From: Pirellulales bacterium
GTDB lineage: Bacteria; Planctomycetota; Planctomycetia; Pirellulales; Lacipirellulaceae
Reading direction: 5' to 3'
Length of the DNA stretch: 56,302 bases
Assembly (NCBI GenBank): GCA_028279215.1
Contig: JANQOF010000033.1
Coordinates: 1 to 56,302 of the forward strand
How positions within the stretch are numbered: the first letter of the stretch is position 1; the number at the start of each line of letters is the position of its first letter. The notes beneath the pieces were generated by a model. The model was not told where the DNA came from. It did not search any database and was given only the letters and a program-made list of their open reading frames with translations. The translations under genes and the position numbers were made by a program. This document shows positions 47,709-56,191 of this stretch, piece after piece.

Positions 47709-48647
47709 GTGGAGGCCGGAGAAATCAAAGCACTCGACATCAATGAGACCGATAGTGGATCGGCCGGCTACGCCATCGTCACTGGCGGCGGCTCGGGCAT
47801 CGGTCGCGCGTTTTGCCATGCGCTGGCCAAGCAAGGTTGGACCGTTGCCGTGGTCGACTGTCGCAGCGATTCCGCCGAGCAGGTAGCGAGCGAACTGCAA
47901 ACTGCACCCGGGGCTGCGTCGAGCCACCATCTCGATGTCGCCGATGCCTTGTCTTGGCACGAACTGCGTAGCCAATTGCAAGTCGAATGGCCCCGATTGG
48001 ACTTGCTGGTGAACAACGCCGGCGTTTTGTCGACCGGGACGTTAGACGATTGCCAGTCGGGCGATATCCAGAGGATCGTCGAGGTGAATCTGCTTGGGGC
48101 GATGTTCGCTTGCAATGCGATGCTGCCGTGGCTGCGGCAAACCCGCAGCACCGCCCTGCCCCGCGGCGTCATTAATCTCGCTTCGATCTTCGCCGCCGTT
48201 TCGCCACCGGGCTTTGCTGCTTACAACGCCACTAAGGCGGGCATGCTTTCACTTACCGAAACTTTACGCGGCGAGCTCAAACCGTTCGGGCTGAACGCCA
48301 CCGCCGTACTGCCCGGGGCAACCCCCACCCGGCTGTTCCAACGTGCAAGATACGCCACGTCGAAGCAATCTGATTTATGCCGCGAGTTCATCGAGCAGTC
48401 CACGATCACGCCAGAGCAGGTCGCCGAAGAAGCGCTGCGCGGAGCCTGCCGCAAGAAGCTTTACGTAGTGGTGGGCGGTCGTGCCAAATTGTATTGGCGT
48501 CTCAAGCAATGGTCGCCCCAGTGGTTGATCGACTTGGTTGGCCGGCGAGCGGTCGACGAGTTCGGCGTGCTCGAGCGCGACAAGCCACCGGCAACCGATG
48601 ACGTTCGCCTAAGCGACTCCGAGGTGGTCACTAGTACTCAGACGTAG
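47709..48647 (+). CDS. SDR-family oxidoreductase
   Basis: A 312-residue short-chain dehydrogenase/reductase. Nucleotide binding: VTGGGSGIGRAFC; NNAG motif: LLVNNAGVLST; catalytic Ser-Tyr-Lys: NLASIFAA with Ser, and AAYNATKAG with Tyr and Lys. A C-terminal extension of about 60 residues goes beyond the core fold. The GTG at 47709 gives the N-terminus. The miaE gene follows 8 bp later, so the two are probably co-transcribed. Substrate cannot be told. Confidence 0.85.
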   Translation: MEAGEIKALDINETDSGSAGYAIVTGGGSGIGRAFCHALAKQGWTVAVVDCRSDSAEQVASELQTAPGAASSHHLDVADALSWHELRSQLQVEWPRLDLLVNNAGVLSTGTLDDCQSGDIQRIVEVNLLGAMFACNAMLPWLRQTRSTALPRGVINLASIFAAVSPPGFAAYNATKAGMLSLTETLRGELKPFGLNATAVLPGATPTRLFQRARYATSKQSDLCREFIEQSTITPEQVAEEALRGACRKKLYVVVGGRAKLYWRLKQWSPQWLIDLVGRRAVDEFGVLERDKPPATDDVRLSDSEVVTSTQT

Positions 48648-48655
48648 TCGCCCGC

Positions 48656-49213
48656 ATGCTGCACTTACAAAGCACCACCTCCGATCGCTGGCTACAGCAA
48701 GTCGACAGCGCGCTGCCCGACATCCTGATCGACCACGCCCACTGCGAGAAGAAAGCGGCTGGCACCGCGCTGAACTTGATATTCGCGTATGTCGAAGATG
48801 TCGAGCTATGCCGCGAAATGACGTTGATCGTCAACGAAGAGCTGGAGCACTTTCATATGGTGCTGAAGCTGCTGGAGAAGCGTGGCATTCGGTTCCGTCG
48901 GCTCAAGCCGTCGAGTTACGGGCGTCGGCTCAACGATCTCGTGCGCACCGGCGAACCCCACCGTGCTGTCGATCGTCTACTAGTAGCAGGGCTCATCGAA
49001 GCCCGCAGTTGCGAACGGTTCCACGTGCTCGCCGAGTACGTCAACGACCCGGAGTTGGCCGAGTTTTACCACAGTCTGTTCGAGTCGGAGGCGCGCCACC
49101 ACACAACGTACACACGCTTGGCGAGGCACTTTGCCAACGACGAGGAAGTAATGGCTCGGCTCGACGGAGGCCGAAATACTGGAGCAGGGAGACGGTTTTG
49201 CCCGGATGCATAG
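48656..49213 (+). CDS. miaE: tRNA-(ms2io6A37) hydroxylase
   Basis: MiaE is a non-haem diiron monooxygenase that hydroxylates the prenyl side chain of ms2i6A37 in tRNA. The 185-residue protein is a helical bundle with the metal-ligand pattern typical of MiaE: ILIDHAHCEKKAAGTALNL, the EELEHFHMVLKLL pair, GLIEARSCERFHVL, and FESEARHHTTYTRLA. Each pair supplies Glu and His ligands. It lies 8 bp after the SDR gene. MiaA and MiaB, which would make the substrate, are not in this window. Confidence 0.9.
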   Translation: MLHLQSTTSDRWLQQVDSALPDILIDHAHCEKKAAGTALNLIFAYVEDVELCREMTLIVNEELEHFHMVLKLLEKRGIRFRRLKPSSYGRRLNDLVRTGEPHRAVDRLLVAGLIEARSCERFHVLAEYVNDPELAEFYHSLFESEARHHTTYTRLARHFANDEEVMARLDGGRNTGAGRRFCPDA

Positions 49214-49315
49214 CTGACCGTGTTCGGGTATTAGAGCGCCCTCCGCCTAGCTGTGGCACGCTCTAGGCTATTGTAGGGACCCAAAAATCGCTATATTACG
49301 CGAGCAATGCTAGCC

Positions 49316-49345
49316 CTTAACGGAATCTGAACCAAAATTTAACCG
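49316..49345 (+). promoter_or_regulatory. Putative Pho box (three 8-bp units, 11-bp period)
   Basis: Three similar 8-mers: CTTAACGG (49316-49323), CTGAACCA (49327-49334) and TTTAACCG (49338-49345), each separated by 3 bp. The TTAAC/TGAAC cores recur exactly every 11 bp. This is the layout of the cyanobacterial Pho box (PyTTAAPyPyT/A repeats) and also fits the 11-bp direct repeats of PhoB-type sites. It lies 80 bp upstream of the metallophosphoesterase start. Binding is not proven. Confidence 0.6.
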
Positions 49346-49424
49346 AGTTCCCACCCACCGTTAGCGAAACCACAACGAACCGGACAGATACTACCAATAG
49401 CTGCGAAGTAGAGTCCGGTTCGCT

Positions 49425-50354
49425 ATGCGGGGTCGAAAGTATGGAGACGCCCACTGCGGCGAACGTCCCCCAACCAAAGGCAGCCCAATAGTGACCAGTG
49501 TAGCCCCACCCCATACAGCTCACCGCCGACTTGAGGTCGAAGGATCGGCCAGCCAACCGGTGAGATCGTTGTTCGTCAGCGACGTGCATCTGGGCTCCAA
49601 GCACTCGCAAGCCGACGAGTTTCTCGAAGTACTGCTCCGGTACGAACCGCGGCACTTGTACATCGTCGGCGATTTCATCGACGGCTGGAAACTCAAACGG
49701 CGGTGGCGGTGGCGGCCCACCTACGACCGCATCATACAGCGGTTGATGGCGCTCAAGCGGTCGGGCACGCAGCTGTATTACGCACCAGGCAATCACGACA
49801 ACTTCCTCCGTGGCTACCTGGCCGACTACGGTGTGGTCGAGATCACCGACCGCTTCGTCCACGTGGCGGCCGACGGGCGACGTTACCTCATCACGCACGG
49901 CGACCAGTTCGACAAGATCGAGCAGTCGATGCAGTGGCTCAGCGTCATCGGCACCTACGCCTACGACGTGCTACTCTCCACGAACTACTGGCTCAATTGG
50001 GCGCGCGGAAAGAAGCACAATCGCTACGCGTTTTGCGGGGTGATCAAACGCAACATCAAGGGCTTGGTGAAGCACATCAGCGACTTCGAATCGCAGCTGA
50101 TGGAGGCCGCGGCTACCGAGCATTGTTTCGGAATCATTTGCGGGCATATTCACTGGCCGCGCATCATGCAGCTCGACAATCTCGCCTATCTCAATACGGG
50201 CGATTGGGTCGAGAACTGCACCGCTCTGGTGGAGTACGACGACGGAGCGTTCGAACTCAATCGCATTGACGGTCGGGTGCTCGACACGCTGCCCGCCGCC
50301 AAGTCATCGATGGTGGAGCCAGAGGAATCGCGGGCAAGTGTATTAATTGCCTAG
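49425..50354 (+). CDS. plcP: PlcP/LpxH-type metallophosphoesterase
   Basis: A 309-residue calcineurin-like phosphoesterase. The metal-binding motifs are all present: SDVHLG, IVGDFIDGW, APGNHDNFLRGY, ITHGDQFD, and CGHIH. The segment between them (WKLKRRWRWRPTY) and the ending LNTGDWVENCTALVEY resemble alpha-proteobacterial proteins annotated as UDP-2,3-diacylglucosamine hydrolase, a group that includes the phospholipase C PlcP used in phosphate-starvation lipid remodelling. The nearby btaA/btaB genes and upstream Pho-like repeats favour PlcP; LpxH-type pyrophosphatase activity is the alternative. Start could instead be GTG 49491, as the first 40 residues show no homology. Confidence 0.75.
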   Translation: MRGRKYGDAHCGERPPTKGSPIVTSVAPPHTAHRRLEVEGSASQPVRSLFVSDVHLGSKHSQADEFLEVLLRYEPRHLYIVGDFIDGWKLKRRWRWRPTYDRIIQRLMALKRSGTQLYYAPGNHDNFLRGYLADYGVVEITDRFVHVAADGRRYLITHGDQFDKIEQSMQWLSVIGTYAYDVLLSTNYWLNWARGKKHNRYAFCGVIKRNIKGLVKHISDFESQLMEAAATEHCFGIICGHIHWPRIMQLDNLAYLNTGDWVENCTALVEYDDGAFELNRIDGRVLDTLPAAKSSMVEPEESRASVLIA

Positions 50355-50659
50355 ATTCCCCAGCCGGGGCGAATTTAACGCAAATTCCCAGGTCGACCGC
50401 CCTGCGCCCCTTGAAATCCAGGGCGAAAACCGGGACTATAACGCGATTGGTGCGAACACCATGAGTGTGTCCTTAACCGCCGTTCGCCAGTGGCTTGGTC
50501 GTCGCGAGGCGACCGCCCGGCACCTCGATCCCCATCCATTCCACCGTCGGACGCGGCACGACCAACGCCGGCAGAACTACGGCGGCCCGCCCGGCCAGCA
50601 TTTGGCAAAGGCAACTCGATCCCCGCCCGCCAAACGTCCATCAGGCCATAGGAACATGC
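50355..50659. other. Gap between plcP-like and btaA genes
   Basis: A 305 bp gap, long for one operon. It has no convincing gene, though frames on the plus strand run through it. Single Pho-like units (TTTAACG at about 50374 and CTTAACCG at 50472-50479) occur but not as a spaced triplet, so btaA may have its own promoter. Confidence 0.4.
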
Positions 50660-51943
50660 ATGCTCGCTGCAACACTAAGCCGAGCCGTTTTTAAGATCAC
50701 CCACGGCAAGAATCTGGTCTATAACACCTGTTGGGAGGACCCGCGGCTCGACCGAACCGCATTGGAGCTTAGCCAATCTGATCGTCTGCTGGTCATCACC
50801 TCCGCTGGCTGCAACGCCCTCGACTACGCGCTCGACGGCCTCGAGCGAATCGACGCCGTCGACGTCAACTCGCGGCAGAACGCGCTGTTGGAACTCAAGC
50901 TTGCCGGCATCCGTGAACTCGACTACGAAACGTTCTTCGAATTGTTCGGCCGCGGACGGCTCAGCGATTGGGACTCAATCTACGGGCAAACGCTCCGCAA
51001 CGCGTTGCCGTTGGCCGCTCGCGAATATTGGGACAAGAACGGAAAGTTCTTCTACGGAAAAGGTCGGCGTCCGAGCTTTTATTTTCGCGGGTCGGCTGGT
51101 TTCTTCGCTTGGTCGATGAACGTTTATATCAACCGCATCGCCCGCATTCGCCCTCAGATCGAACGGTTGCTCGAAGCCCAAACACTCGAAGAACAACAGC
51201 AAATCTACCACGACGAAGTAAAGTCGTCGTTCTGGGGCCCACGACTGGAGTGGCTGCTGAAGCGCGACGCCACGCTGTCGCTGTTGGGCGTACCGCGTGC
51301 CCAGCGCAAGCAGTTGGAGAAGTTCTATCCCGGCGGCATCGCTAAGTTCATCGAAGATCGCTTAGACGCGGTGTTCACCAAGCTGCCGCTCAAAGACAAC
51401 TACTTCTGGCGAGTGTACCTCACCGGCGAGTACACCAAGGAGTGCTGCCCCGAATACCTCCGCGAGGAGAATTTCGCGCAGCTGAAGGGCGGCCTGGTAG
51501 ATCGCATCCACACCCACACTACCACGATTCTCGATTTCCTCGAATCGACCGATCAAACCTATTCTCGGTACGTGCTGCTCGACCACATGGATTGGCTCGC
51601 CGAGCATCACGCCGACATCCTGCAGCGGCAATGGCAGGCGATTGTCGATCATGCGGACGATGGCGCCCGCATCTTGTGGCGCAGCGCGGCGCTGGAAGTG
51701 CACTTCGTCGATCCGATCGAGGTTCAACTCGACGACCAAACGCGTTACCTGCACGAGCTATTGGGCTACAACGACCAACTGGCCGAAGAGCTGCACGCCA
51801 AAGACCGAGTGAACACCTACGGCAGCTTCGCCATCGCGACACTTCACAAGTCATCTCCCTATGCCGCGGCGGACGACAATCATGAGCGCACTGGGGCAAC
51901 TCAAGACCCTGTATCACATGGTGCTCTCGCCCATTCGGGGTGA
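50660..51943 (+). CDS. btaA: SAM:diacylglycerol 3-amino-3-carboxypropyltransferase (BtaA)
   Basis: BtaA transfers the 3-amino-3-carboxypropyl group of SAM to diacylglycerol, giving diacylglyceryl-homoserine, first step to the betaine lipid DGTS. This 427-residue DUF3419 protein has LVYNTCWEDPRLDRTAL, the SAM-site ITSAGCNALDYAL and AVDVNSRQNALLELK, then RRPSFYFRGSAGFFAW and the C-terminal half with YVLLDHMDWL. The ATG 50660 fits homology (frame is open from 50495). It overlaps the btaB start by 62 bp, so the two are translated together. Confidence 0.9.
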   Translation: MLAATLSRAVFKITHGKNLVYNTCWEDPRLDRTALELSQSDRLLVITSAGCNALDYALDGLERIDAVDVNSRQNALLELKLAGIRELDYETFFELFGRGRLSDWDSIYGQTLRNALPLAAREYWDKNGKFFYGKGRRPSFYFRGSAGFFAWSMNVYINRIARIRPQIERLLEAQTLEEQQQIYHDEVKSSFWGPRLEWLLKRDATLSLLGVPRAQRKQLEKFYPGGIAKFIEDRLDAVFTKLPLKDNYFWRVYLTGEYTKECCPEYLREENFAQLKGGLVDRIHTHTTTILDFLESTDQTYSRYVLLDHMDWLAEHHADILQRQWQAIVDHADDGARILWRSAALEVHFVDPIEVQLDDQTRYLHELLGYNDQLAEELHAKDRVNTYGSFAIATLHKSSPYAAADDNHERTGATQDPVSHGALAHSG

Positions 51944-52613
51944 GACTCATCAGCAGCGACTCGATAGCTTCTACGCCGGGCAAGCCGAACACTACGACGC
52001 CACTCGGCAAAAGATGCTGCACGGCCGTGACGAGCTGTTCAACGACCTTCCCGCGCCCGAAGCGAGCCGCTGGCTCGACCTAGGCTGTGGAACAGCCAGA
52101 AATGTCGAAGCTTGGGGCGATCGTTTGACAAACTTCGCCGAGGCCACGTTGGTCGACCTTAGCGAGTCGCTGCTGGCGGTGGCCCAGAACCGCATTGATG
52201 ACGCCGGCTGGCAAAACGTGCACCTGATGCACGGCGACGCGACCAAGATCGATCTCCCGCCGGAGTCGATCGACGTGGTAACCTTCTGCTATTCGCTCAC
52301 CATGATTCCCAACTGGTTCGACGCGGTGGATCACGCACTCAAACTGCTCAAGCCGGGCGGAACAATCGGAGTGGTCGATTTCTACGTCGCCAAGAAGTAC
52401 CCCGCCGCCGGCCGCGAGCGCCACGGCTGGTTCCGCCGCTCGTTCTGGCCAATCTGGTTCGCGAACGACAACGTCTTCCCCAATGCCGATCTGCTGCCCT
52501 ACTTGGAGACACGATTCGAGACCGAATCCGTCCACGAAGAGGCGGGCAAGATCATGATGATCCCGCTGCTGAGAATTCCGTATATGCGGTTTGTTGGGCG
52601 GAAGCGGGCTTAA
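51882..52613 (+). CDS. btaB: Betaine lipid N-methyltransferase (BtaB)
   Basis: BtaB trimethylates diacylglyceryl-homoserine to DGTS using SAM. This 243-residue class I methyltransferase has FYAGQAEHYDATRQKML, motif I as LDLGCGTARNVEAWGDRL, an acidic residue in TLVDLSESLL, DVVTFCYSLTMIPNW, and LLKPGGTIGVVDFYV. Sequence alone would also allow a generic lipid methyltransferase; the 62 bp overlap with btaA makes BtaB the best call. Prokaryotic BtaA/BtaB are separate proteins, in eukaryotes fused as BTA1. Confidence 0.85.
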   Translation: MSALGQLKTLYHMVLSPIRGETHQQRLDSFYAGQAEHYDATRQKMLHGRDELFNDLPAPEASRWLDLGCGTARNVEAWGDRLTNFAEATLVDLSESLLAVAQNRIDDAGWQNVHLMHGDATKIDLPPESIDVVTFCYSLTMIPNWFDAVDHALKLLKPGGTIGVVDFYVAKKYPAAGRERHGWFRRSFWPIWFANDNVFPNADLLPYLETRFETESVHEEAGKIMMIPLLRIPYMRFVGRKRA

Positions 52614-52796
52614 GGGGAGCGGGTCAGTATTGAAAGAGTCTTCTGCGCTCAGGACCATGAAGCTTGGTAAGGAGTGCCTGTCCGAGATCTTGCGTTGGTC
52701 TGGGCCACCGACGAGCTTCGAATGTTGGCCGAAGCGAAGGGCTAACAGAATGCGGACTTCACAGAAGCCCCCCACCCCCCGGCCTAATCGCTGTCG

Positions 52797-53207
52797 CTAC
52801 CGAATGATTGATCTGCATTCGGTCCAGCAAACGGTTCGTATGCCACGAAATTCGCAGCAATAGCGACATTCAATTAAGGGCAATTCTGGGTGCGGCGACC
52901 ATGGTGTGCAGTTTGCATACGTATTTACACGCGAGCAGCGATTGCAGCATTTCGGCCGTGGACAGCAGGATGTTTTCCGGCATTTGGTTGTGGCGTAGAT
53001 GCGTGTGCAGGAATGTTGGCAGAGGCTACTCCCCTGGCTGGCACACTGACATTGGAGCTGGCGCTGGCCCGCTTGACGATCAGGACCGACATATCGCACC
53101 TCGGAATTATTTGCGCAGTATCCACGGCACACATACACCTGAGCCTCCGCAGCTTCGGCAGTGAATAGGAAGCCTACGCAGCACACAACAACGATTGCGA
53201 TTCTCAT
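52797..53207 (-). CDS. Secreted Cys-rich protein, 136 aa
   Basis: A 136-residue protein with a clear signal peptide (MRIAIVVVCCVGFLFTAEAA, cut near EAQVY). The mature part has 18 cysteines in about 113 residues, with CC and CxxC clusters (KTSCCPRPKCCNRC, ECRYCCEF), an even number consistent with a disulfide-rich fold. AGGAG lies upstream of the ATG. No known toxin or metallothionein family was recognised. It is divergent from the next secreted protein gene. Confidence 0.6.
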   Translation of the reverse strand: MRIAIVVVCCVGFLFTAEAAEAQVYVCRGYCANNSEVRYVGPDRQAGQRQLQCQCASQGSSLCQHSCTRIYATTKCRKTSCCPRPKCCNRCSRVNTYANCTPWSPHPELPLIECRYCCEFRGIRTVCWTECRSIIR

Positions 53208-53513
53208 TGCTTGTCTCCTAGAAGATGAAAGGCATTCCGCTGAAGCAAGTTATCAGCGGAAATCGAGAAAGCAAGTAGGAATATGAGGAAACATGACAAG
53301 CAGATTAGAAGGTGACACAGTGCTGGCATTAACCCACAAAATATGAAAGCCATGGTGACATGATGGTGACACTGGCGCGTCGGTAGGAGAGACAAGGAAC
53401 AGAACAATACTGAGTTTCTTTTTCTTGAGTAGTTGCTTAGCTAACTCAATAGCATTCAAATGCACGAACTGAGGAAGAGGTCTGTTTACTTTCGATCCCC
53501 AGGGAATGTCATC
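53208..53513. other. Divergent promoter region of two secreted-protein genes
   Basis: A 306 bp AT-richer gap between the Cys-rich gene and the gene at 53514. It probably holds both promoters. No clear operator or repeat is seen. Confidence 0.4.
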
Positions 53514-54716
53514 ATGTGTAGCGTCAAGAGTCAATACACACAAACAAGGTCGTCCACTTGGCTGTTTGCATTAATTGTTGCGAGTCTGCTTTTCACGCCA
53601 TCTGCTGCTGCGCAGAGTTGCGATGAACCGGGTATTGCGTCGTATGCGGCCTTTCAACTTGCCGGAGAAGTGTATGTGTTCGCCTGCGGAGTTCATCCTA
53701 CGGGGGGATTTGAGAATTGTCTGATCCTAGGTCCGGAGAAAATCTTTCCGCCGATTCACGATTTCAAAATCAAGCGACCTACTGGTCCAGTGATCGAAGT
53801 AGTCACCCCGTTCATAGCAACAGCAAAGTTCGCTTCCGGAAAGAAGCTTGAGCAAGTACAGGTTCGTGACGCAGCTGGCATGCATGCCGTGAGTGTTCGT
53901 CACCCTCGAGGTGGCAAGTCGCTTCCTGTGGATACGCGATCCTGCTGCAAAAAAGGCGAGTACATATCGACCTATCAGGATACGCCCGTTGACTTTGGAA
54001 TTGGGAAGTTCACTGGAATTCGCATCTCTGGAGTGATTGCCGACGGCGAGACGATCGATATCACGCTCGATCCAAATGCCTGTAGACTTAACGAGTTCGG
54101 TGATCGCACCACATGTACTCTGATCGGCCCTACGTCATTGCAAGCTGATTTATCCAAGCAGCGTTTATCCGATCCTGCAGGCACCAATCGATCGATCTTT
54201 CGCGTCAAATCAACGGACTTGCCAAAAAGTCTTATCGTTTACCTAGTGAAACCTTCGACCGATAGTGGCTACCGGATTGTCTTGCAGCATTCAGACAGCG
54301 GTGGAACGCCAGAGCGATTAGTTGTTGCACTCGAAAAAAGCCGTTCAGTCGGCGGTGTCCGCGAATCTGAATTTAACAGTAGCCTTTGTAAGACTGTCGG
54401 TGATGGCGCCGTTGGCGAACCAGGGCTTGTCTCTGTGTTGCAGCATACGGTTAATTCAGACCGAGAATCGATCATGGTAGTCAGAAATAATGAAACCAGC
54501 CTCTGTGCCAGCCACTCGGCAGTCGCCGTATTGCTGATCAACGGCAAGTTTGCAGCCCATGGAGATATCTCTAGCTTGAATAGCCTTATTCAAGCTAATG
54601 CTCAGCCAGGCGATACGGTGATTGCCGTGGCAAAAGCTGTGCCCTTACAAAATGGCATTCGGTGCGTGCGACTAGGAGAGGTCAAGTTCTCGCTAGAGCA
54701 GTGCGATCTAGAGTAG
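53514..54716 (+). CDS. Secreted hypothetical protein
   Basis: A 400-residue exported protein. The signal peptide (SSTWLFALIVASLLFTPSAA) is followed by a mature region that starts QSCDEPG. It is predicted mainly beta, with several Cys (RSCCKKGE, SSLCKTVG). No catalytic motif is visible and no known family was recognised. The ATG at 53514 is preferred over 53460 because it directly precedes the signal peptide. Base composition here is slightly AT-richer than in the rest of the window, which may hint at foreign origin. Confidence 0.55.
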   Translation: MCSVKSQYTQTRSSTWLFALIVASLLFTPSAAAQSCDEPGIASYAAFQLAGEVYVFACGVHPTGGFENCLILGPEKIFPPIHDFKIKRPTGPVIEVVTPFIATAKFASGKKLEQVQVRDAAGMHAVSVRHPRGGKSLPVDTRSCCKKGEYISTYQDTPVDFGIGKFTGIRISGVIADGETIDITLDPNACRLNEFGDRTTCTLIGPTSLQADLSKQRLSDPAGTNRSIFRVKSTDLPKSLIVYLVKPSTDSGYRIVLQHSDSGGTPERLVVALEKSRSVGGVRESEFNSSLCKTVGDGAVGEPGLVSVLQHTVNSDRESIMVVRNNETSLCASHSAVAVLLINGKFAAHGDISSLNSLIQANAQPGDTVIAVAKAVPLQNGIRCVRLGEVKFSLEQCDLE

Positions 54717-55368
54717 TGCGATATCGATTCTATTGAGGTTGATGAGTTGTCGGTCGGTGACGTACAGTAATAATGCGAAGTAGCAGAAGTTGTGTATCTC
54801 GTCATTCCGCTTCCGCCTGTGTCTTACCGATGCGCCAACTCTCCTGGAACTGCCCTTATCAAGCAGAATTCTCGGCTTACCTAGCACTGAATGACGGAAT
54901 TAAACTGGTCTTCGAGTCGCGGATGAGCAATCGAGGGAGTATTTGCGCAATGAATGGGTTCAAAGCTTGCTAATTGCTGATGCTATGCTACTCTCTGTTG
55001 CCCTCAATGGATCACTCATTCGAGAGGGCTAGTTGTTGGCACCACTACGTGACATTCGTCTGGCCCACCGCCGATGGTTCAACATGAATCAACCTGCTCA
55101 GGCGCGAAACTCCTGGGCGGATGATCGCTCCGAGTCGGACATCCTCAATTTGCCGCCACGCCTCAGATGGCCGGCCAAAAATCGTTGTGGAAGTCGATTC
55201 TTGATTTGATCTAATGGAACTGCCGTACGATGTAGCGGTGGGTGTTTGGCAACTTGGTTAGTTAGTGGCTAGTGCTGGAGGCTAGTAGGGGTTTTGCTGC
55301 GCGGACTTTGAGCCAACCGCTTGCGCGGCATTCCCAATTCCACCTTCCCCTTTCCCCCTTCGAACGGA
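54717..55368. other. Gene-free stretch
   Basis: About 650 bp with no supported gene. A short plus-strand frame at 54773-54973 lacks ribosome site or homology. The duplicated AGTGCGAT at the end of the previous gene is trivial. Nothing else is recognised. Confidence 0.5.
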
Positions 55369-55592
55369 TTTTGCCCCAACTGCGGGAAACCCTGGGGCAA
55401 AACCCATGATGCCTTGCCGTCGTGCGATTTCATAACTCTTTGAGTAAGTGGGATTTATGGAATCGGTCGCTCGCGAAACGAGGCGAGTTTTGCGCCAATG
55501 AATCGTGTTTAGCCCGCACTCATTGGCGCAGAATCGCAAGCCGTTGAGGCTCAATAGGTTAGGGAAATGGGTATTGCCCCAGTGGGGAACAA
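55369..55592 (-). repeat. Dispersed structured repeat, family B, copy 2
   Basis: The 224 bp counterpart of 599-822 in inverted orientation. Its ends carry TTTGCCCCAACTGCGGGAAA and TTGCCCCAGTGGGGAACAA. Shared inner blocks include AAAACTCG, GATTCCATAA and GGGTTTTGCCCC. No open gene is supported. Confidence 0.75.
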
Positions 55593-55593
55593 T

Positions 55594-55630
55594 CGCCCCT
55601 CACCTAACCTGTCCCCAAAGAGGAGAGGAA
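55594..55630 (-). repeat. Short hairpin repeat, family D, degenerate copy 5
   Basis: Reading minus strand: CCTCTCCTCTTTGGGGACAG then a GTTAGGTGAGGGG tail. It resembles the other family D copies and abuts family B copy 2. Confidence 0.5.
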
Positions 55631-55679
55631 CAAAGTGTGCGAAGCGCGGAGTGGCCGACGACGCGCGAGCCCATTGCAC

Positions 55680-56191
55680 TCAAAACGTCCAGCGAACACG
55701 CATGCCGCCGATGGCTAGCGACTCGCGTGAGGTAGTGAGGGCTGGGTCGATGATCCATTGGATGTCGGTGGAGAATTCCATCCGTGCGGTTAGTTGCCAG
55801 CGATAGAACAATTCGATCCCGTATTGGTCGTTGAGCGAGCGGTCGGTCGGTTGGCCCCAGATGAAACCGATGCCCGCGCGGTCGTCCTCCCACCCGCCAG
55901 GCGCAAGCCAAACGAAGCCGGCGTTGGTAAACTTCCGCACCGATCGGCGGCAGCCATCGGCTTGCGAGAAGCGAAAGAACGCACCGTAGGCGTCACCCAA
56001 CTGCTGGTCGAAGCTGAGCGCCAAGCCGCGGCCACGGGGCTGGGTCTCGGTGGGGTCGATCCAGTAGTAGGTCAGGCGGTACAATCCGCGATGGCCGCCG
56101 ATCTCCGGCATGAGTGTGAGCTGGCCCGCGTAGAACCAGCGGCCGTCGCCGAGGCTCTTGAAGTCGGGATACTGCCCGCTGGCGTCGGCAT
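55680..56191 (-). CDS. OprB-family carbohydrate porin, C-terminal part
   Basis: C-terminal portion of an OprB-like sugar-selective outer-membrane porin. Seen are YPDFKSLGDGRWFYAGQLTL, repeated amphipathic beta strands, NDQYGIELFYRWQLTARMEF, IQWIIDPAL, and the terminal aromatic residue of outer-membrane barrels (MRVRWTF at the end). The upstream part of the gene is missing: beyond about 56191 the window turns back on itself in a palindrome, so the frame's first 35 or so codons are not part of the gene. The true gene continues beyond the window or is interrupted. Confidence 0.75.

Noticed and set aside
49214-49310. A hairpin (TAGAGCG ... CGCTCTA) as terminator after miaE
   Set aside because: The loop is more than 20 nt and there is no T-run, so the support is weak.
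50347-50694. A plus-strand 115-codon frame in the gap between the plcP-like and btaA genes
   Set aside because: No ribosome site or homology, and its end overlaps the start of btaA in another frame.
54773-54973. A 66-codon plus-strand frame
   Set aside because: No ribosome site and no recognisable feature; likely a chance opening in an untranslated stretch.
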